Notes: a model not told the origin generated them from the letters alone. DNA of 9,860 nucleotides from Cyanothece sp. UBA12306 (GCA_003448685.1 DLXW01000191.1:2477-12336), one strand, 5' to 3'. Positions 1 through 7,106 are shown, counted from the first letter of the stretch. Numbers and translations: made by a program.

Positions 1-362
1 AAATGCGAGATGTGGCTCTCTCTCAAGGTTTAATGTCAGCTGCGGGATTAAGTGAAAATAATATTGTGCAATTAGGGGTTCAATTAGGAGTTAATCTTCC
101 CCATAGTCGAGAAGCAGAATTAGAAGCAGATCAATTAGGTTTAAGAAATCTTCAAAGTGCGGGATATGCTCCTATTGGAATGGTCAATTTTATGAAAAAA
201 TTAGTCCAGAAAGGAGGAACACCACCCGCTTTTTTAAGTACCCATCCTGCAGCGTCAGCTCGGGTTAATTTATTAAGTAGAAATATCAATTCTCAACAAG
301 CTTATCAAGGGGATGGACTCGATCAACAAGCTTATCGACAACAAATTCTTAGTGTATTGTAG
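1..362 (+). CDS. M48 family metalloprotease, C-terminal part (5' end outside window)
   Basis: This is the C-terminal 119 residues of a zinc metallopeptidase. The reading frame is open to the window edge, so the first Met (base 3) is probably internal and not the true start. The motif EAELEADQLG (about residues 38-46 of the visible part) matches the family's third zinc ligand region (E-x-x-x-D), which follows the HExxH helix in M48 enzymes. STHPAASAR further on matches the conserved C-terminal STHP...R motif seen in BepA/LoiP-like and HtpX-related members. The HExxH must lie upstream, outside the window. Family members degrade or help assemble envelope proteins, in the periplasm or at membranes. 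Whether this one has a signal peptide or lipobox cannot be seen. It converges on lpxC with only 20 bases between the two stop codons. Confidence 0.85.
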   Translation, partial: MRDVALSQGLMSAAGLSENNIVQLGVQLGVNLPHSREAELEADQLGLRNLQSAGYAPIGMVNFMKKLVQKGGTPPAFLSTHPAASARVNLLSRNINSQQAYQGDGLDQQAYRQQILSVL

Positions 363-382
363 TAACCAGTTTTTATTGATGA

Positions 383-1201
383 TCAACTTTTGTGGTTTTC
401 AAGGTTATCAATTGCTTTAGCTAATTGAATATGAAGTTTATGACTGGCTTTGTAAGCCAAAAAGTGAGCTTGGGGAATAGTTCCTAATAGACTCAAATCA
501 CCGATTAAATCTAACATTTTGTGACGGACAGGTTCATTTTCAAATCGTAAAGGAGGATTTAACCATTTATCTTGTTCACAAACTAAAGCATTTTCTAAGT
601 TTCCCCCCTTAATTAATCCGGCTTTTTTCAACTGTTCAATTTGATCAGCAAAACCAAAGGTTCTAGCAGGGGCGATAGTCTCCTCAAAAGGTTCTAGCGC
701 GGGATTCCAACTATGCCACTGTTTACCAATAATAGGATAAGGATAATCAACACCATAGGTAAAACGAGTTTCAGAAGCAGGTAAAGCAGCTACAAAAGCG
801 TCTCCATCAATGACCCAAATTGGTTCCAATATGGGGGAACCCAAGGGCAACGGTGAGGGAGTTATTCCTCCTTTAATTATGGCTTGAACCCATTCTTGAG
901 CGGACCCATCTAATAATGGTACTTCTGGTCCATCAATTTCAATGCGGGCATTTTCTACACCCATTGCGGTTAATGCAGCTAAAAGATGTTCAACGGTGCG
1001 AACTTTAGCTTCTGTGTGACCTAATTGTGTTGATAATGTAGTCTGATGAACCGACTCCACCCTCGCCTGAATTATGGGTTTTTCGGGTAAGTCTACTCGC
1101 ACAAAATAACGGCCTTCCCCAGAATTGGTAGGAAAGATTTTAACTTGAGTTGTTGCCCCAGAATGTAATCCAATTCCTGATACCTTAATCGTTTCCTTCA
1201 T
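383..1201 (-). CDS. lpxC: UDP-3-O-acyl-N-acetylglucosamine deacetylase
   Basis: LpxC is the zinc-dependent cytoplasmic enzyme that removes the N-acetyl group from UDP-3-O-acyl-GlcNAc, the committed step of lipid A synthesis. Seen in the 272-residue product: GIGLHSG near the N-terminus (residues 9-15), VEHLLAAL (70-77) carrying catalytic Glu71 and zinc ligand His72, [11 protein letters not shown] (226-236) carrying zinc ligands His227 and Asp231, and KASH with His254 as the likely general base. All catalytic residues are present, so it should be active. It is shorter than the E. coli enzyme (305 residues), as is usual in cyanobacteria. The start has no strong Shine-Dalgarno. In many cyanobacteria lpxC sits in a cluster with fabZ, lpxA and lpxB; here neither neighbour belongs to that set. 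The upstream gene is a DUF2301-like membrane protein 130 bp away on the same strand, separated by a palindrome. Confidence 0.95.
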   Translation of the reverse strand: MKETIKVSGIGLHSGATTQVKIFPTNSGEGRYFVRVDLPEKPIIQARVESVHQTTLSTQLGHTEAKVRTVEHLLAALTAMGVENARIEIDGPEVPLLDGSAQEWVQAIIKGGITPSPLPLGSPILEPIWVIDGDAFVAALPASETRFTYGVDYPYPIIGKQWHSWNPALEPFEETIAPARTFGFADQIEQLKKAGLIKGGNLENALVCEQDKWLNPPLRFENEPVRHKMLDLIGDLSLLGTIPQAHFLAYKASHKLHIQLAKAIDNLENHKS

Positions 1202-1250
1202 AATTTTCTAGATATATTTAGTCAAAATTGTCAGTATTTATCAGACTTAA

Positions 1251-1300
1251 TTGACATCTTCACGCGCCCTCCGCTATCGCTAAAGGGCGGTGATTCCCTC
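1251..1300. repeat. IS200/IS605-like terminal palindrome (solitary element or remnant)
   Basis: The sequence starts TTGACAT and runs into an imperfect hairpin: CAC (1261-1263) pairs with GTG (1290-1292), G1264 is bulged, and CGCCCT (1265-1270) pairs with AGGGCG (1284-1289). It then reads GATTCCCTC. This TTGACAT - hairpin - GATTC layout resembles the subterminal palindromes of IS200/IS605-family elements, and solitary palindromes of this kind occur in cyanobacterial genomes. A second copy with the same flanks but a different stem lies at 9792-9836. No tnpA or tnpB is next to it. It sits between the DUF2301-like gene and lpxC and could also stop transcription, but it has no T-run. Confidence 0.5.
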
Positions 1301-1331
1301 TTAAAACAAACTAAGTTGTTTATAAGGAATT

Positions 1332-2000
1332 TTAGCTTTTAGCTGCCAACTTTTGATCTTTGAGTTGATCAAGATAAGTAAAAACAGATTTATCGCCAAT
1401 ATCAGGGGGAATAGGTTGGATAGCTTTACGTAGGACAAAGACAATAAATAATCCACTCCAAGCAAGCAATAGGCCCTGTTCTAGATTAACGGGTAAGATA
1501 CCTGTTAAATGTCCTAAGAGAAGACTAGGAACTAAAAAGGTCAAAAATTTGGTTTCGAGACGATTGAAACAAAAAGCTTCCTTAAAATAAATCCCCGTTA
1601 AGGCCGCAAAGGTCAAACCAATCCCTAACAGGGTTAAAGGATGATAATAAACAAATAAGGCTAAAGGTTCGGAACTTTGCACTGTCATAATCAATGCGGT
1701 TATGGTTCCCACCAACCAAAATAGCTGTAAGAGTCGATGCAGAGGGCGCAAATAAATGTGAATAGTAACTAAACTAATGCCTAATCCCAGAGAAAATAGG
1801 CCAAATAATATCGTTAGTAATTTTAATACCCAAGGCAGTTCTCCTGTAACCAAGATTAAACTGCTTCCTATGGCAAAACTTAAGGCTGCTAGGGATAAAC
1901 CTAGACGATAGATAACCACTTCACGGCGATCATCTTCGGTAATGGTAAATTCACCAAATTGTCCTTGGTAAATTTCTGAGCTATTATTCTTAGTTTCCAT
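1332..2000 (-). CDS. DUF2301-like integral membrane protein
   Basis: This 222-residue hydrophobic protein has about six membrane segments (roughly residues 34-52, 60-82, 92-106, 113-137, 152-170 and 174-191). A soluble N-terminal stretch contains YQGQFGEFTITEDDRREVV, and a short polar tail follows the last span. The N-terminal motif and the KEAFCFNRLETKFLTFLVP segment before the fifth span match my memory of the cyanobacterial DUF2301 family, whose function is unknown. The start is supported by an AAGG Shine-Dalgarno-like stretch five or so bases upstream. It is transcribed towards lpxC with 130 bp between them, so co-transcription is possible but the palindrome in the gap argues against tight coupling. 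I know of no enzymatic motif in it. Confidence 0.75.
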   Translation of the reverse strand: METKNNSSEIYQGQFGEFTITEDDRREVVIYRLGLSLAALSFAIGSSLILVTGELPWVLKLLTILFGLFSLGLGISLVTIHIYLRPLHRLLQLFWLVGTITALIMTVQSSEPLALFVYYHPLTLLGIGLTFAALTGIYFKEAFCFNRLETKFLTFLVPSLLLGHLTGILPVNLEQGLLLAWSGLFIVFVLRKAIQPIPPDIGDKSVFTYLDQLKDQKLAAKS

Positions 2001-2223
2001 CTTTACCTTTTTAGTTGATTGAACTTTTAAATCCTATCTTTTTTTGTTACGACTTTGTATAACTTAACTTAAGTATAAACTAAATATTAAATTTTTTGAG
2101 GCTATTTTTAAAATTAGGTTATCATTGGGTTTATATTTAATATTTTACTAAAAATACTGTTTAATTAATCGATTATTTTTGTTAGCCAAATCCAATTGTT
2201 AATAAATGCTATGATTGTTAGTT

Positions 2224-2253
2224 TTGAACAAAAGTATAACGTTAGAATAGATA
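2224..2253 (+). promoter_or_regulatory. Possible promoter of the COP23-like gene
   Basis: TTGAAC (2224-2229) and TAGATA (2248-2253) are spaced by 18 bases and resemble sigma-70-type -35 and -10 boxes. If used, transcription would begin near 2260 and leave a leader of about 155 bases. The region is AT-rich, so chance matches are likely; TATAAC at 2235-2240 is an alternative -10. Confidence 0.3.
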
Positions 2254-2261
2254 TTGTAATA

Positions 2262-2416
2262 AGTAAGGCGCTAGATTAAAGCGAGACGATTAGCGACCGA
2301 ATGATAGTGTGGAGTGAGGAAGTGTAAAAACCCAAAGCTTTTGAGCTAAGGGAAATTATTAAAAAAATAGCAGCAGCTATCAAAAATACTGCTCCTTACA
2401 CTCTCTGGAGGTCAAA
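2262..2416 (+). promoter_or_regulatory. Structured 5' leader of the COP23-like gene
   Basis: Several inverted repeats lie between the likely promoter and the start codon: CGCTA (2269-2273) with TAGCG (2291-2295); ATAGC (2367-2371) with GCTAT (2376-2380); AGCAG (2369-2373) with CTGCT (2389-2393); and the long-range pair AGTGTAA (2321-2327) with TTACACT (2396-2402). The second and third are mutually exclusive, and the long-range pair closes the leader four bases before the ribosome binding site. This could influence translation or mRNA stability. No known riboswitch class was recognised. Confidence 0.35.
2407..2411 (+). promoter_or_regulatory. Ribosome binding site of the COP23-like gene
   Basis: GGAGG ends five bases before the ATG at 2417, a strong Shine-Dalgarno that fixes this start. 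It lies directly downstream of the TTACACT arm of the leader stem, so pairing there could affect its accessibility. Confidence 0.7.
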
Positions 2417-3112
2417 ATGGTTAACAATTCAGCTAAGGTTATTGCGGCAAGTGCATTGGTTACTGTTGGTTTACTAAGCACAATTTCTGGAGCCCAAGCT
2501 CATCCTAAATATCCTCAGTACAATATGGTTTCAGAAGGATTTCCTTCTACTGTAGACTGGGAAAGCAGCCGTGCAGTTACCCCTCATGTTGTAGAAAAGG
2601 TAGTTTTTGCCTGTGAAGCTCAAGGGGATGGAAAATACGCGACTGTTGAGAAAGTTGTTCGGGAAACAATGGATCCTGACCACTATCCTGTCTACACCTC
2701 TGAAGATATTTCTTCTAGCTATGGACTCAATGGTGAACCCATGATGGTTTGGACAGCAACCCTGCCCTCTAATCATCCTGATGGTTCCTATATTCCTGAA
2801 AGTCGTTGTTACACCGTGAGCGCTCGCTTAACTAATCTTTCTTATGCCTTTGGTTTAGTTACTCCCGAACAAGTGGCACAAATTGGCGAATCTAGCCTAG
2901 CAGGAAAGGTCAATGGAGAACGAGTGATTTTTATCTCTCATGATCCTGAAGACGCTTCTAGTGAAAACGTTATCTTCACGCTTAAGCCTGATAATGCACG
3001 GAAGCCTGCTACCACTCTTACTCAATTTCAAATTGGAATTGCCGGCAGTGCTGCTGCTGGGATTGGTGGTCCTGATCTTTCTGTCGAAGAAATGCCTCCT
3101 ATCATTGAATAG
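2417..3112 (+). CDS. COP23 domain protein (circadian oscillating protein family)
   Basis: This 231-residue exported protein (mature size near 22 kDa) has a signal peptide: a short N-terminal segment with Lys7, a hydrophobic core (residues 8-22) and a likely signal peptidase I site after AQA at residue 28. The mature part carries the COP23-like pattern: FAC (64-66), a middle stretch with PVYTSED, a central VWTATLPS (111-118) and ESRCYTVSARL (128-138). The two cysteines (66 and 131) could form a disulfide. COP23 was described as a membrane-associated protein with circadian expression in Synechococcus RF-1; its molecular function is unknown. The gene stands alone between a long leader and a strong terminator, which suggests a separately regulated, probably well-expressed transcript. 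Circadian control here is inference from the family name, not something visible in the DNA. Confidence 0.75.
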   Translation: MVNNSAKVIAASALVTVGLLSTISGAQAHPKYPQYNMVSEGFPSTVDWESSRAVTPHVVEKVVFACEAQGDGKYATVEKVVRETMDPDHYPVYTSEDISSSYGLNGEPMMVWTATLPSNHPDGSYIPESRCYTVSARLTNLSYAFGLVTPEQVAQIGESSLAGKVNGERVIFISHDPEDASSENVIFTLKPDNARKPATTLTQFQIGIAGSAAAGIGGPDLSVEEMPPIIE

Positions 3113-3124
3113 GTCAAGTGTGGG

Positions 3125-3156
3125 GGAAAGAGCTTTAAGATTATCTAGTTCTTTCC
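3125..3156 (+). repeat. Hairpin downstream of the COP23-like gene
   Basis: GGAAAGAGCT (3125-3134) pairs with AGTTCTTTCC (3147-3156), 10 bp with one G-U pair and a 12-base loop, starting 12 bases after the stop codon. It is not followed by a T-run, so it may be an mRNA 3'-end stabiliser placed before the terminator rather than a terminator itself. Confidence 0.5.
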
Positions 3157-3177
3157 TACTTGATTCGGTTAATTGTC

Positions 3178-3217
3178 TAGAGAGTCGGCTATGTTGCTAC
3201 TCTCTATTTTTCTTTTT
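3178..3217 (+). terminator. Rho-independent terminator of the COP23-like gene
   Basis: TAGAGAGT (3178-3185) pairs perfectly with ACTCTCTA (3199-3206), followed at once by a T-rich tract (TTTTTCTTTTT, 3207-3217). It lies 65 bases after the stop codon and should end the transcript. Confidence 0.8.
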
Positions 3218-3350
3218 GGGGACAAATTCATGCACATTATTCTTAATGCTCTAACCCCTGTCTCTCTAGGTACTGAAGTCGATTAGAGGTCAAAAAAGCT
3301 TCTCCCATGATCTCTATTTGACAAAGACTGGCGATCGCTGATCTTGATTT
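3218..3350. other. Intergenic spacer between terminator and the nuclease module
   Basis: Together with the terminator upstream and the orphan frame downstream, this completes the 333-base gap after the COP23-like gene. Apart from the HIP1 octamer at 3331 and a weak CTCTA/TAGAG inverted repeat (3264-3268 and 3284-3288), I see nothing in it. Confidence 0.5.
3331..3338. repeat. HIP1 octamer
   Basis: GCGATCGC, the highly iterated palindrome of many cyanobacterial genomes. It supports a cyanobacterial origin for this flank and lies just outside the restriction-modification-like module, in which I found no copy. Confidence 0.75.
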
Positions 3351-3449
3351 TTACAAATTTTCTCCCCGAATCATATATCCTTGAAATTCAGGATGTTTTT
3401 TAAGTTCAAAGTTTTCAAGAATTTTAATAATATTGAGCCAAAAAATTAG
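3351..3449 (-). pseudogene. Orphan coding-like frame after the nuclease stop (possible lost C-terminus)
   Basis: Read on the minus strand one frame off the nuclease-like gene, this stretch gives 32 open codons ending in TAA at 3351-3353. The translation includes KILENFELKKHPEFQGYMIR, which has a protein-like composition. There is no normal start codon near its upstream end, and the frame is bounded by a TAA at 3450-3452. A frameshift near the end of the nuclease-like gene would join it to that protein. It could equally be a chance open frame; 32 codons is short. Confidence 0.3.
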
Positions 3450-4108
3450 TTAATAGTCACAAATAAATGAAGTAAAGTAATCGCATTATCAAGATCAATT
3501 TGTCCATGACGGGTTCGATAAAGATCTTGATAATTACCAAAATGATCTTCTGTTATCCAATTTTCTTCTAAATTAAGTATTTGAGTACGATCATTAATAC
3601 GTCTCTGTATTCTATTGACACAGTTATCAATATTACCATCAATAACAAACCCTAACATAGCAGCAAAATCATGATTTGGACTATAAATCCCTTTAACAAA
3701 ACGCATGATTCCATTGGTTACATATTCAGTGGCTAAATTTCTGTTATTTCCTTGAGTAACACTACTAACCCTTTTACATTCTATCCCAAAATAGTCTTGT
3801 TGTGTCCATCCATAAATCATTTTAAAATCAATGAAACCATCAGGTTTAAGACTTTCTTCTGATTGTCTTTCTGCTGATTCATTTTCAATTCTTGGTGGTC
3901 CTGATATACCTCTACGTTCTTTCTCATTCCACATCTCATGATACAATGCACCTGCAATTCTTGGTTCATCACAATTAATGGTAATATTTTCTCGTTGACA
4001 TACATGAACCCATGCACCTTGAATAATAATTAAAACCGTAGCAATAATATCTCGACGCTGTATTAAAAAAGGTTGTCCAAGACTCCCAGTTTCATCTAAA
4101 GGAAGCAT
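3446..4108 (-). CDS. PD-(D/E)XK nuclease-like protein, partner of the N6 methyltransferase
   Basis: I do not recognise a named family for this 220-residue protein, but it carries a likely PD-(D/E)XK nuclease core: KPDGFIDF (88-95) with Asp90, followed by YFGIECKRV (106-114) with Glu110 and Lys112. An upstream acidic helix, CDEPRIAGALYHEMW (46-60), could supply the first acidic residue of the fold. The hydrophobic stretch 20-35 looks like a buried helix rather than a membrane span. Its ATG lies inside the last codons of the methyltransferase gene (17-bp overlap), with a G-rich stretch about six bases upstream, so translation is probably coupled. Context suggests it is the cleavage subunit of a restriction system or another defence effector; that is inference. 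The protein may be truncated, because a coding-like tail follows its stop in another frame. Its AT-rich codon use matches the methyltransferase and differs from icd. Confidence 0.7.
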   Translation of the reverse strand: MLPLDETGSLGQPFLIQRRDIIATVLIIIQGAWVHVCQRENITINCDEPRIAGALYHEMWNEKERRGISGPPRIENESAERQSEESLKPDGFIDFKMIYGWTQQDYFGIECKRVSSVTQGNNRNLATEYVTNGIMRFVKGIYSPNHDFAAMLGFVIDGNIDNCVNRIQRRINDRTQILNLEENWITEDHFGNYQDLYRTRHGQIDLDNAITLLHLFVTIN

Positions 4109-6239
4109 TATTAACCCCCAAATGTTCAGCTAAAATAATATCAGCATCATTTAATCCCGCAGAACGACTCCAATAAATTAATTTGCTTGGTTTGACAATA
4201 TAAAGTTCATTTTCTAAATAGATTCTAACGTTACGTTTAGTATAAATACGAGCTGCTATTTTTTGCGGTAATTTATCAGCAATGCTTGTTACGATAGACT
4301 CTAATTCTTGAATAACACTCTTTTTTATTGTTGGTTGATAATCAGATACAGAAACCATACTAAACTTTATGACTTGCAAAGGTGCTTGGTTAATCTCAAA
4401 AATTTCAGCCGTAATTTTTCTTTCATTGAGAGTATTTAACAAAGGTTGAATAACACTGATTAAAGCATTTACGTAAGCTTCCAATTGAGAGAATTTAGGC
4501 TTTTTGATTGCTTTAGATTTTTCTCGATTCATATACCAATCAATGGTAATTTGAGTCATATCTTCTACTAATATTTGTTCTTGTTGATTGAGGTTATAAA
4601 TATCAAACACTGCTTTATCAAGTTTCTGCTTTAATAGTTTTTCTTTTGATTGATCACTACATTGACGCAACTGAGATTCAATTTCTAACAGTTTATTCAA
4701 TTTTTCTGTTTCTAATTTCTTGGGATCAGGAATCGGAAGACGTGCTAAATCTTGAGTCGGAATTTTATTTCTTTCTATTCCCCAAGATGAAGCAGTTAAA
4801 AATAAAAAGTAACTAGCAACAGATGAATTAATAATCCCATTCAAGTAATGAGCTACATCACTGACATCAGGAGAAACTGGAATTCCTGAATAACTATTTC
4901 GATAAATAATATCTTCTGCACTATAGGTACAATAAACTCCATCTGGAGTAACTTTTTCAGAAATAATAACTAAAGGAGATTTATAGATACTTTCCTTTCT
5001 AGGAGATTCAATTTTAGTATAGTTGAAAAAGTTTAAGTTACTTTGTTTAATTTCATATCTTGATAGTGAACCTGTAGGTAATATTTTTTTATTGAATAAC
5101 CATGATGGACTATCTTGACTTTTATTGCCAACTTTTAATCCAGTTTTAGGAGAATTTTCACTAATACTTTCAACATCTGGATTATAGTATTTGAGTTGCT
5201 TAATTAAATATTTATCTCTTGCACTTCCCCAAGTCGCTACTTTCAGCATATCTGAATCATTAGCAATCTCAAAAACTGATATATTTTTAATATTTTCTGA
5301 ACCAATTTCAATAATTTTATGTTCTCGATAATCAACTGATCTATCGGGACAAACAAAATAACAAATATCTTCTTGTTTTGGTTTTTCTGCTTTAGCAATT
5401 ACAATTAAAGCAGGTGCTTCTGACTTAGGAAACAGTTTCTCTCTCCTGAGTTTAGAGAAATTAATCAAAATGTCAATTTTAAACCGAGTAAAAAGCTCTT
5501 TTTTAGCAGTAATTGCTTTAGCATCATTACTAAAAAATGGCTTGCTATGTAGAATAATACCAATCATAGTATTATTATTAGCGAAATCCCCTATTCTCCA
5601 CCAAAAAGCTTGATCAGGTGGACTTCCATAAGCGATTGGATAAGCATTTTTCTGACAATATTCAGTATGAGTTGCTAATGGATTCTTTTTAGATTTTGTC
5701 CAGGGTGGATTACCCACAATAGCGTCAAATTGTTTATTAATAAAAGGTTCTTGTTGATTAAATTCTGCTTGTTCATTAAAAGCATCACTCGCAAACAAAT
5801 TTCTATCAATAATTGAATCAAATTTTAAGTCATCGGATATGGTGGGTTTTTGTTCTAGTTCATAATCTAATTCTAATGCAGTTAAATAAAGACTAAAAGC
5901 TGCAATGGAAATCGCTTTAGGATTAATATCAAACCCATAAATTTGATTATATAATGTTTCTCTAATTAACTTCCGTGACGGTTTTTCTCCCTGCATCAAA
6001 CGCTTAACAATTAAACGTCTTAATGATTCAACTAAAAAGACTCCTGAACCACAGGATAAATCTAATACTTTTGCATTACCATCTAATCCTTTAAAAACTT
6101 CTGATAAAACTAAATCCACTAAATTAATTGGTGTGTAATGGGTGCTATTTTTCCTAGCAGATTTTGCATCTTCTGCATAAATAAATTTTTCATAAATTGA
6201 ACTAATTAACTCAATGGGAATGACTTTAAAGTTATACAT
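4092..6239 (-). CDS. N6-adenine DNA methyltransferase, catalytic and target-recognition part
   Basis: This is the 715-residue portion downstream of the first available ATG; the upstream 185 open codons include LLIQSIFIAYLEDRDIL, the helical segment typical of Eco57I-like enzymes. Visible here are HYTPINLVDLVL (34-45, motif X region), VLDLSCGSGVFLVES (58-72, motif I, S-adenosylmethionine binding), YGFDINPKA (101-109) and FDAIVGNPPW (171-180, catalytic motif IV, NPPW). The NPPW motif assigns it to amino-group, most likely adenine-N6, methyltransferases. The stretch from about 360 to 510, ending SSWGIERNKIPTQDLARLPIP, looks like a target-recognition domain. A helical region follows at about 515-580. 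The C-terminus (KPSKLIYWSRSAGLNDADIIL) overlaps the start of the nuclease-like gene by 17 bp. Host DNA would be methylated at an unknown site. No residue in the catalytic motifs is missing; the damage lies upstream. Confidence 0.75.
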   Translation of the reverse strand: MYNFKVIPIELISSIYEKFIYAEDAKSARKNSTHYTPINLVDLVLSEVFKGLDGNAKVLDLSCGSGVFLVESLRRLIVKRLMQGEKPSRKLIRETLYNQIYGFDINPKAISIAAFSLYLTALELDYELEQKPTISDDLKFDSIIDRNLFASDAFNEQAEFNQQEPFINKQFDAIVGNPPWTKSKKNPLATHTEYCQKNAYPIAYGSPPDQAFWWRIGDFANNNTMIGIILHSKPFFSNDAKAITAKKELFTRFKIDILINFSKLRREKLFPKSEAPALIVIAKAEKPKQEDICYFVCPDRSVDYREHKIIEIGSENIKNISVFEIANDSDMLKVATWGSARDKYLIKQLKYYNPDVESISENSPKTGLKVGNKSQDSPSWLFNKKILPTGSLSRYEIKQSNLNFFNYTKIESPRKESIYKSPLVIISEKVTPDGVYCTYSAEDIIYRNSYSGIPVSPDVSDVAHYLNGIINSSVASYFLFLTASSWGIERNKIPTQDLARLPIPDPKKLETEKLNKLLEIESQLRQCSDQSKEKLLKQKLDKAVFDIYNLNQQEQILVEDMTQITIDWYMNREKSKAIKKPKFSQLEAYVNALISVIQPLLNTLNERKITAEIFEINQAPLQVIKFSMVSVSDYQPTIKKSVIQELESIVTSIADKLPQKIAARIYTKRNVRIYLENELYIVKPSKLIYWSRSAGLNDADIILAEHLGVNNASFR

Positions 6240-6794
6240 TCTCCATAAGCGTAGTTGTCCTGTTTTGATTTCTTGTTGACCCCCTATAAAACTTTTAATG
6301 ATGGCTAAATGTTCAACTGTTATCCAATTTATTTCTTTTTGAGATAAAGGAAATAAATCACCATTAAAAGTATCTTGTATCCAACTAAATAAATTGACGA
6401 CCTTTTCTTTATCGTCTAAAATCTCACTAAAATTATTGACCTTGAATAATTTATTAAAAAAATCAGCTTTTAAAATGTCTCTATCTTCAAGATATGCAAT
6501 AAAGATAGATTGAATTAATAAAGATTGAGCAATAGAACGCTTTAATTGTTTTTCTTCTACTAATTTTTCTTCTGTATCTGTTAAATCCTTAACTAAAACT
6601 TGCTCAACTCGTTCATTTCTTTTAATATTTTTAGCTTTTTCCCATTGCCAAAATTCCCCAGATTCAAATTGAATACGATGAGCATTTTCTTTCAGTTTCT
6701 GTAATCCTTCATTAAGGATTTCAAATAATTCAATTAAATGCTTTTTGGGATCTTGTTGATCTTCTAAAACTGGTTTAGAGAAACAGTTATATAA

Positions 6795-7106
6795 TCAAAC
6801 TTTAGTAGGAGTAATCACCCATAACAAAGGTGCTAACCCATGATTCCATGCAAGTTTATGTAACTCAGCTAAGTCTTGAGGATTTGGATCAATTTGATCG
6901 AGTTGAGTAAAATAAATACAGGGGGAACCTGATAATTCGTAAATTCCTGTTACTTTAATTTCTTTAATTGCAGAATAATATTTAATATATTTCTCTTTAT
7001 TCTTCTCTAAAGATTCTCTTGTAAATACCCCGGAAGTAGGCAAACCATTACGATAGAAACCTGTCGTTTCCATTGCCTGTAAATAGGAAGTTGTTACAGA
7101 AACCAT
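6795..7106 (-). CDS. N-terminal fragment of the split methyltransferase
   Basis: This 103-residue piece is translated from the true start of the gene, which has a strong Shine-Dalgarno nine bases upstream. It looks like a small alpha/beta domain: a polar N-terminus with ETTGFYRNGLPTSGVF, a lysine-rich helix (about 33-48), a strand (GIYELSGSPCIYFTQL), a helix containing LAELHKLAWNHGLAPL, and a final strand, LLWVITPTKV. The helix-strand pattern recalls the N-terminal domains of type IIG enzymes, but I see no E-x-K nuclease motif, so a degenerate nuclease or protein-binding domain is possible. As it stands it would be released as a short peptide. It is probably not an independent gene, because the same frame continues directly as methyltransferase. 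Confidence 0.55.
   Translation of the reverse strand: MVSVTTSYLQAMETTGFYRNGLPTSGVFTRESLEKNKEKYIKYYSAIKEIKVTGIYELSGSPCIYFTQLDQIDPNPQDLAELHKLAWNHGLAPLLWVITPTKV

Larger units (their letters stand above)
2001..2416. other. AT-rich divergent intergenic region upstream of the COP23-like gene
   Basis: This region separates the DUF2301-like gene (minus) from the COP23-like gene (plus). The first 220 bases are very AT-rich, with runs of T and A and no reading frame of note. I see no convincing promoter for the minus-strand gene. The second half holds a possible plus-strand promoter and a structured leader, listed separately. No tRNA or recognised riboswitch was seen. Confidence 0.6.
4092..7106 (-). 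pseudogene. Eco57I/type IIG-like N6 DNA methyltransferase, split by one in-frame TGA
   Basis: I translated 6240-6794 by hand. The frame is open from the TGA at 6795-6797 to the stop at 4092-4094, and it is the same frame as the 103-codon piece before that TGA. The whole is therefore one unit of about 1004 codons: 103 residues, TGA, 185 open codons, then the 715 codons beginning at the Met at 6239. Across the stop the text runs VITPTKV-stop-LYNCFSKP without any gap or shift, as expected for a single base change in an intact gene (for example from CGA, GGA or AGA). Between the TGA and 6239 I found no ATG, GTG or TTG codon, and the GGAGA at 6239 abuts the ATG too closely to be a good ribosome binding site. 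So a stand-alone downstream protein from a normal start would lack about 289 residues. Likely non-functional unless the TGA is a sequencing error or is suppressed. Confidence 0.7.

Noticed and set aside
2531..2776. Minus-strand open frame of 81 codons inside the COP23-like gene
   Set aside because: It lies wholly antisense to a well-supported gene, has no ribosome binding site of note and no protein-like pattern.
2940..3254. Plus-strand open frame of 104 codons overlapping the end of the COP23-like gene
   Set aside because: It is out of frame with the real gene, crosses the rho-independent terminator, and its Leu/Ser-rich translation looks like a shadow frame.
3817..4017. Minus-strand 66-codon frame inside the nuclease-like gene
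   Set aside because: It is an alternative frame of the same strand within a gene that carries a convincing D...ExK core.
6795..6797. TGA read as selenocysteine
   Set aside because: The enzyme family has no known selenocysteine, the position is not catalytic, and I saw no obvious SECIS-like hairpin directly downstream.
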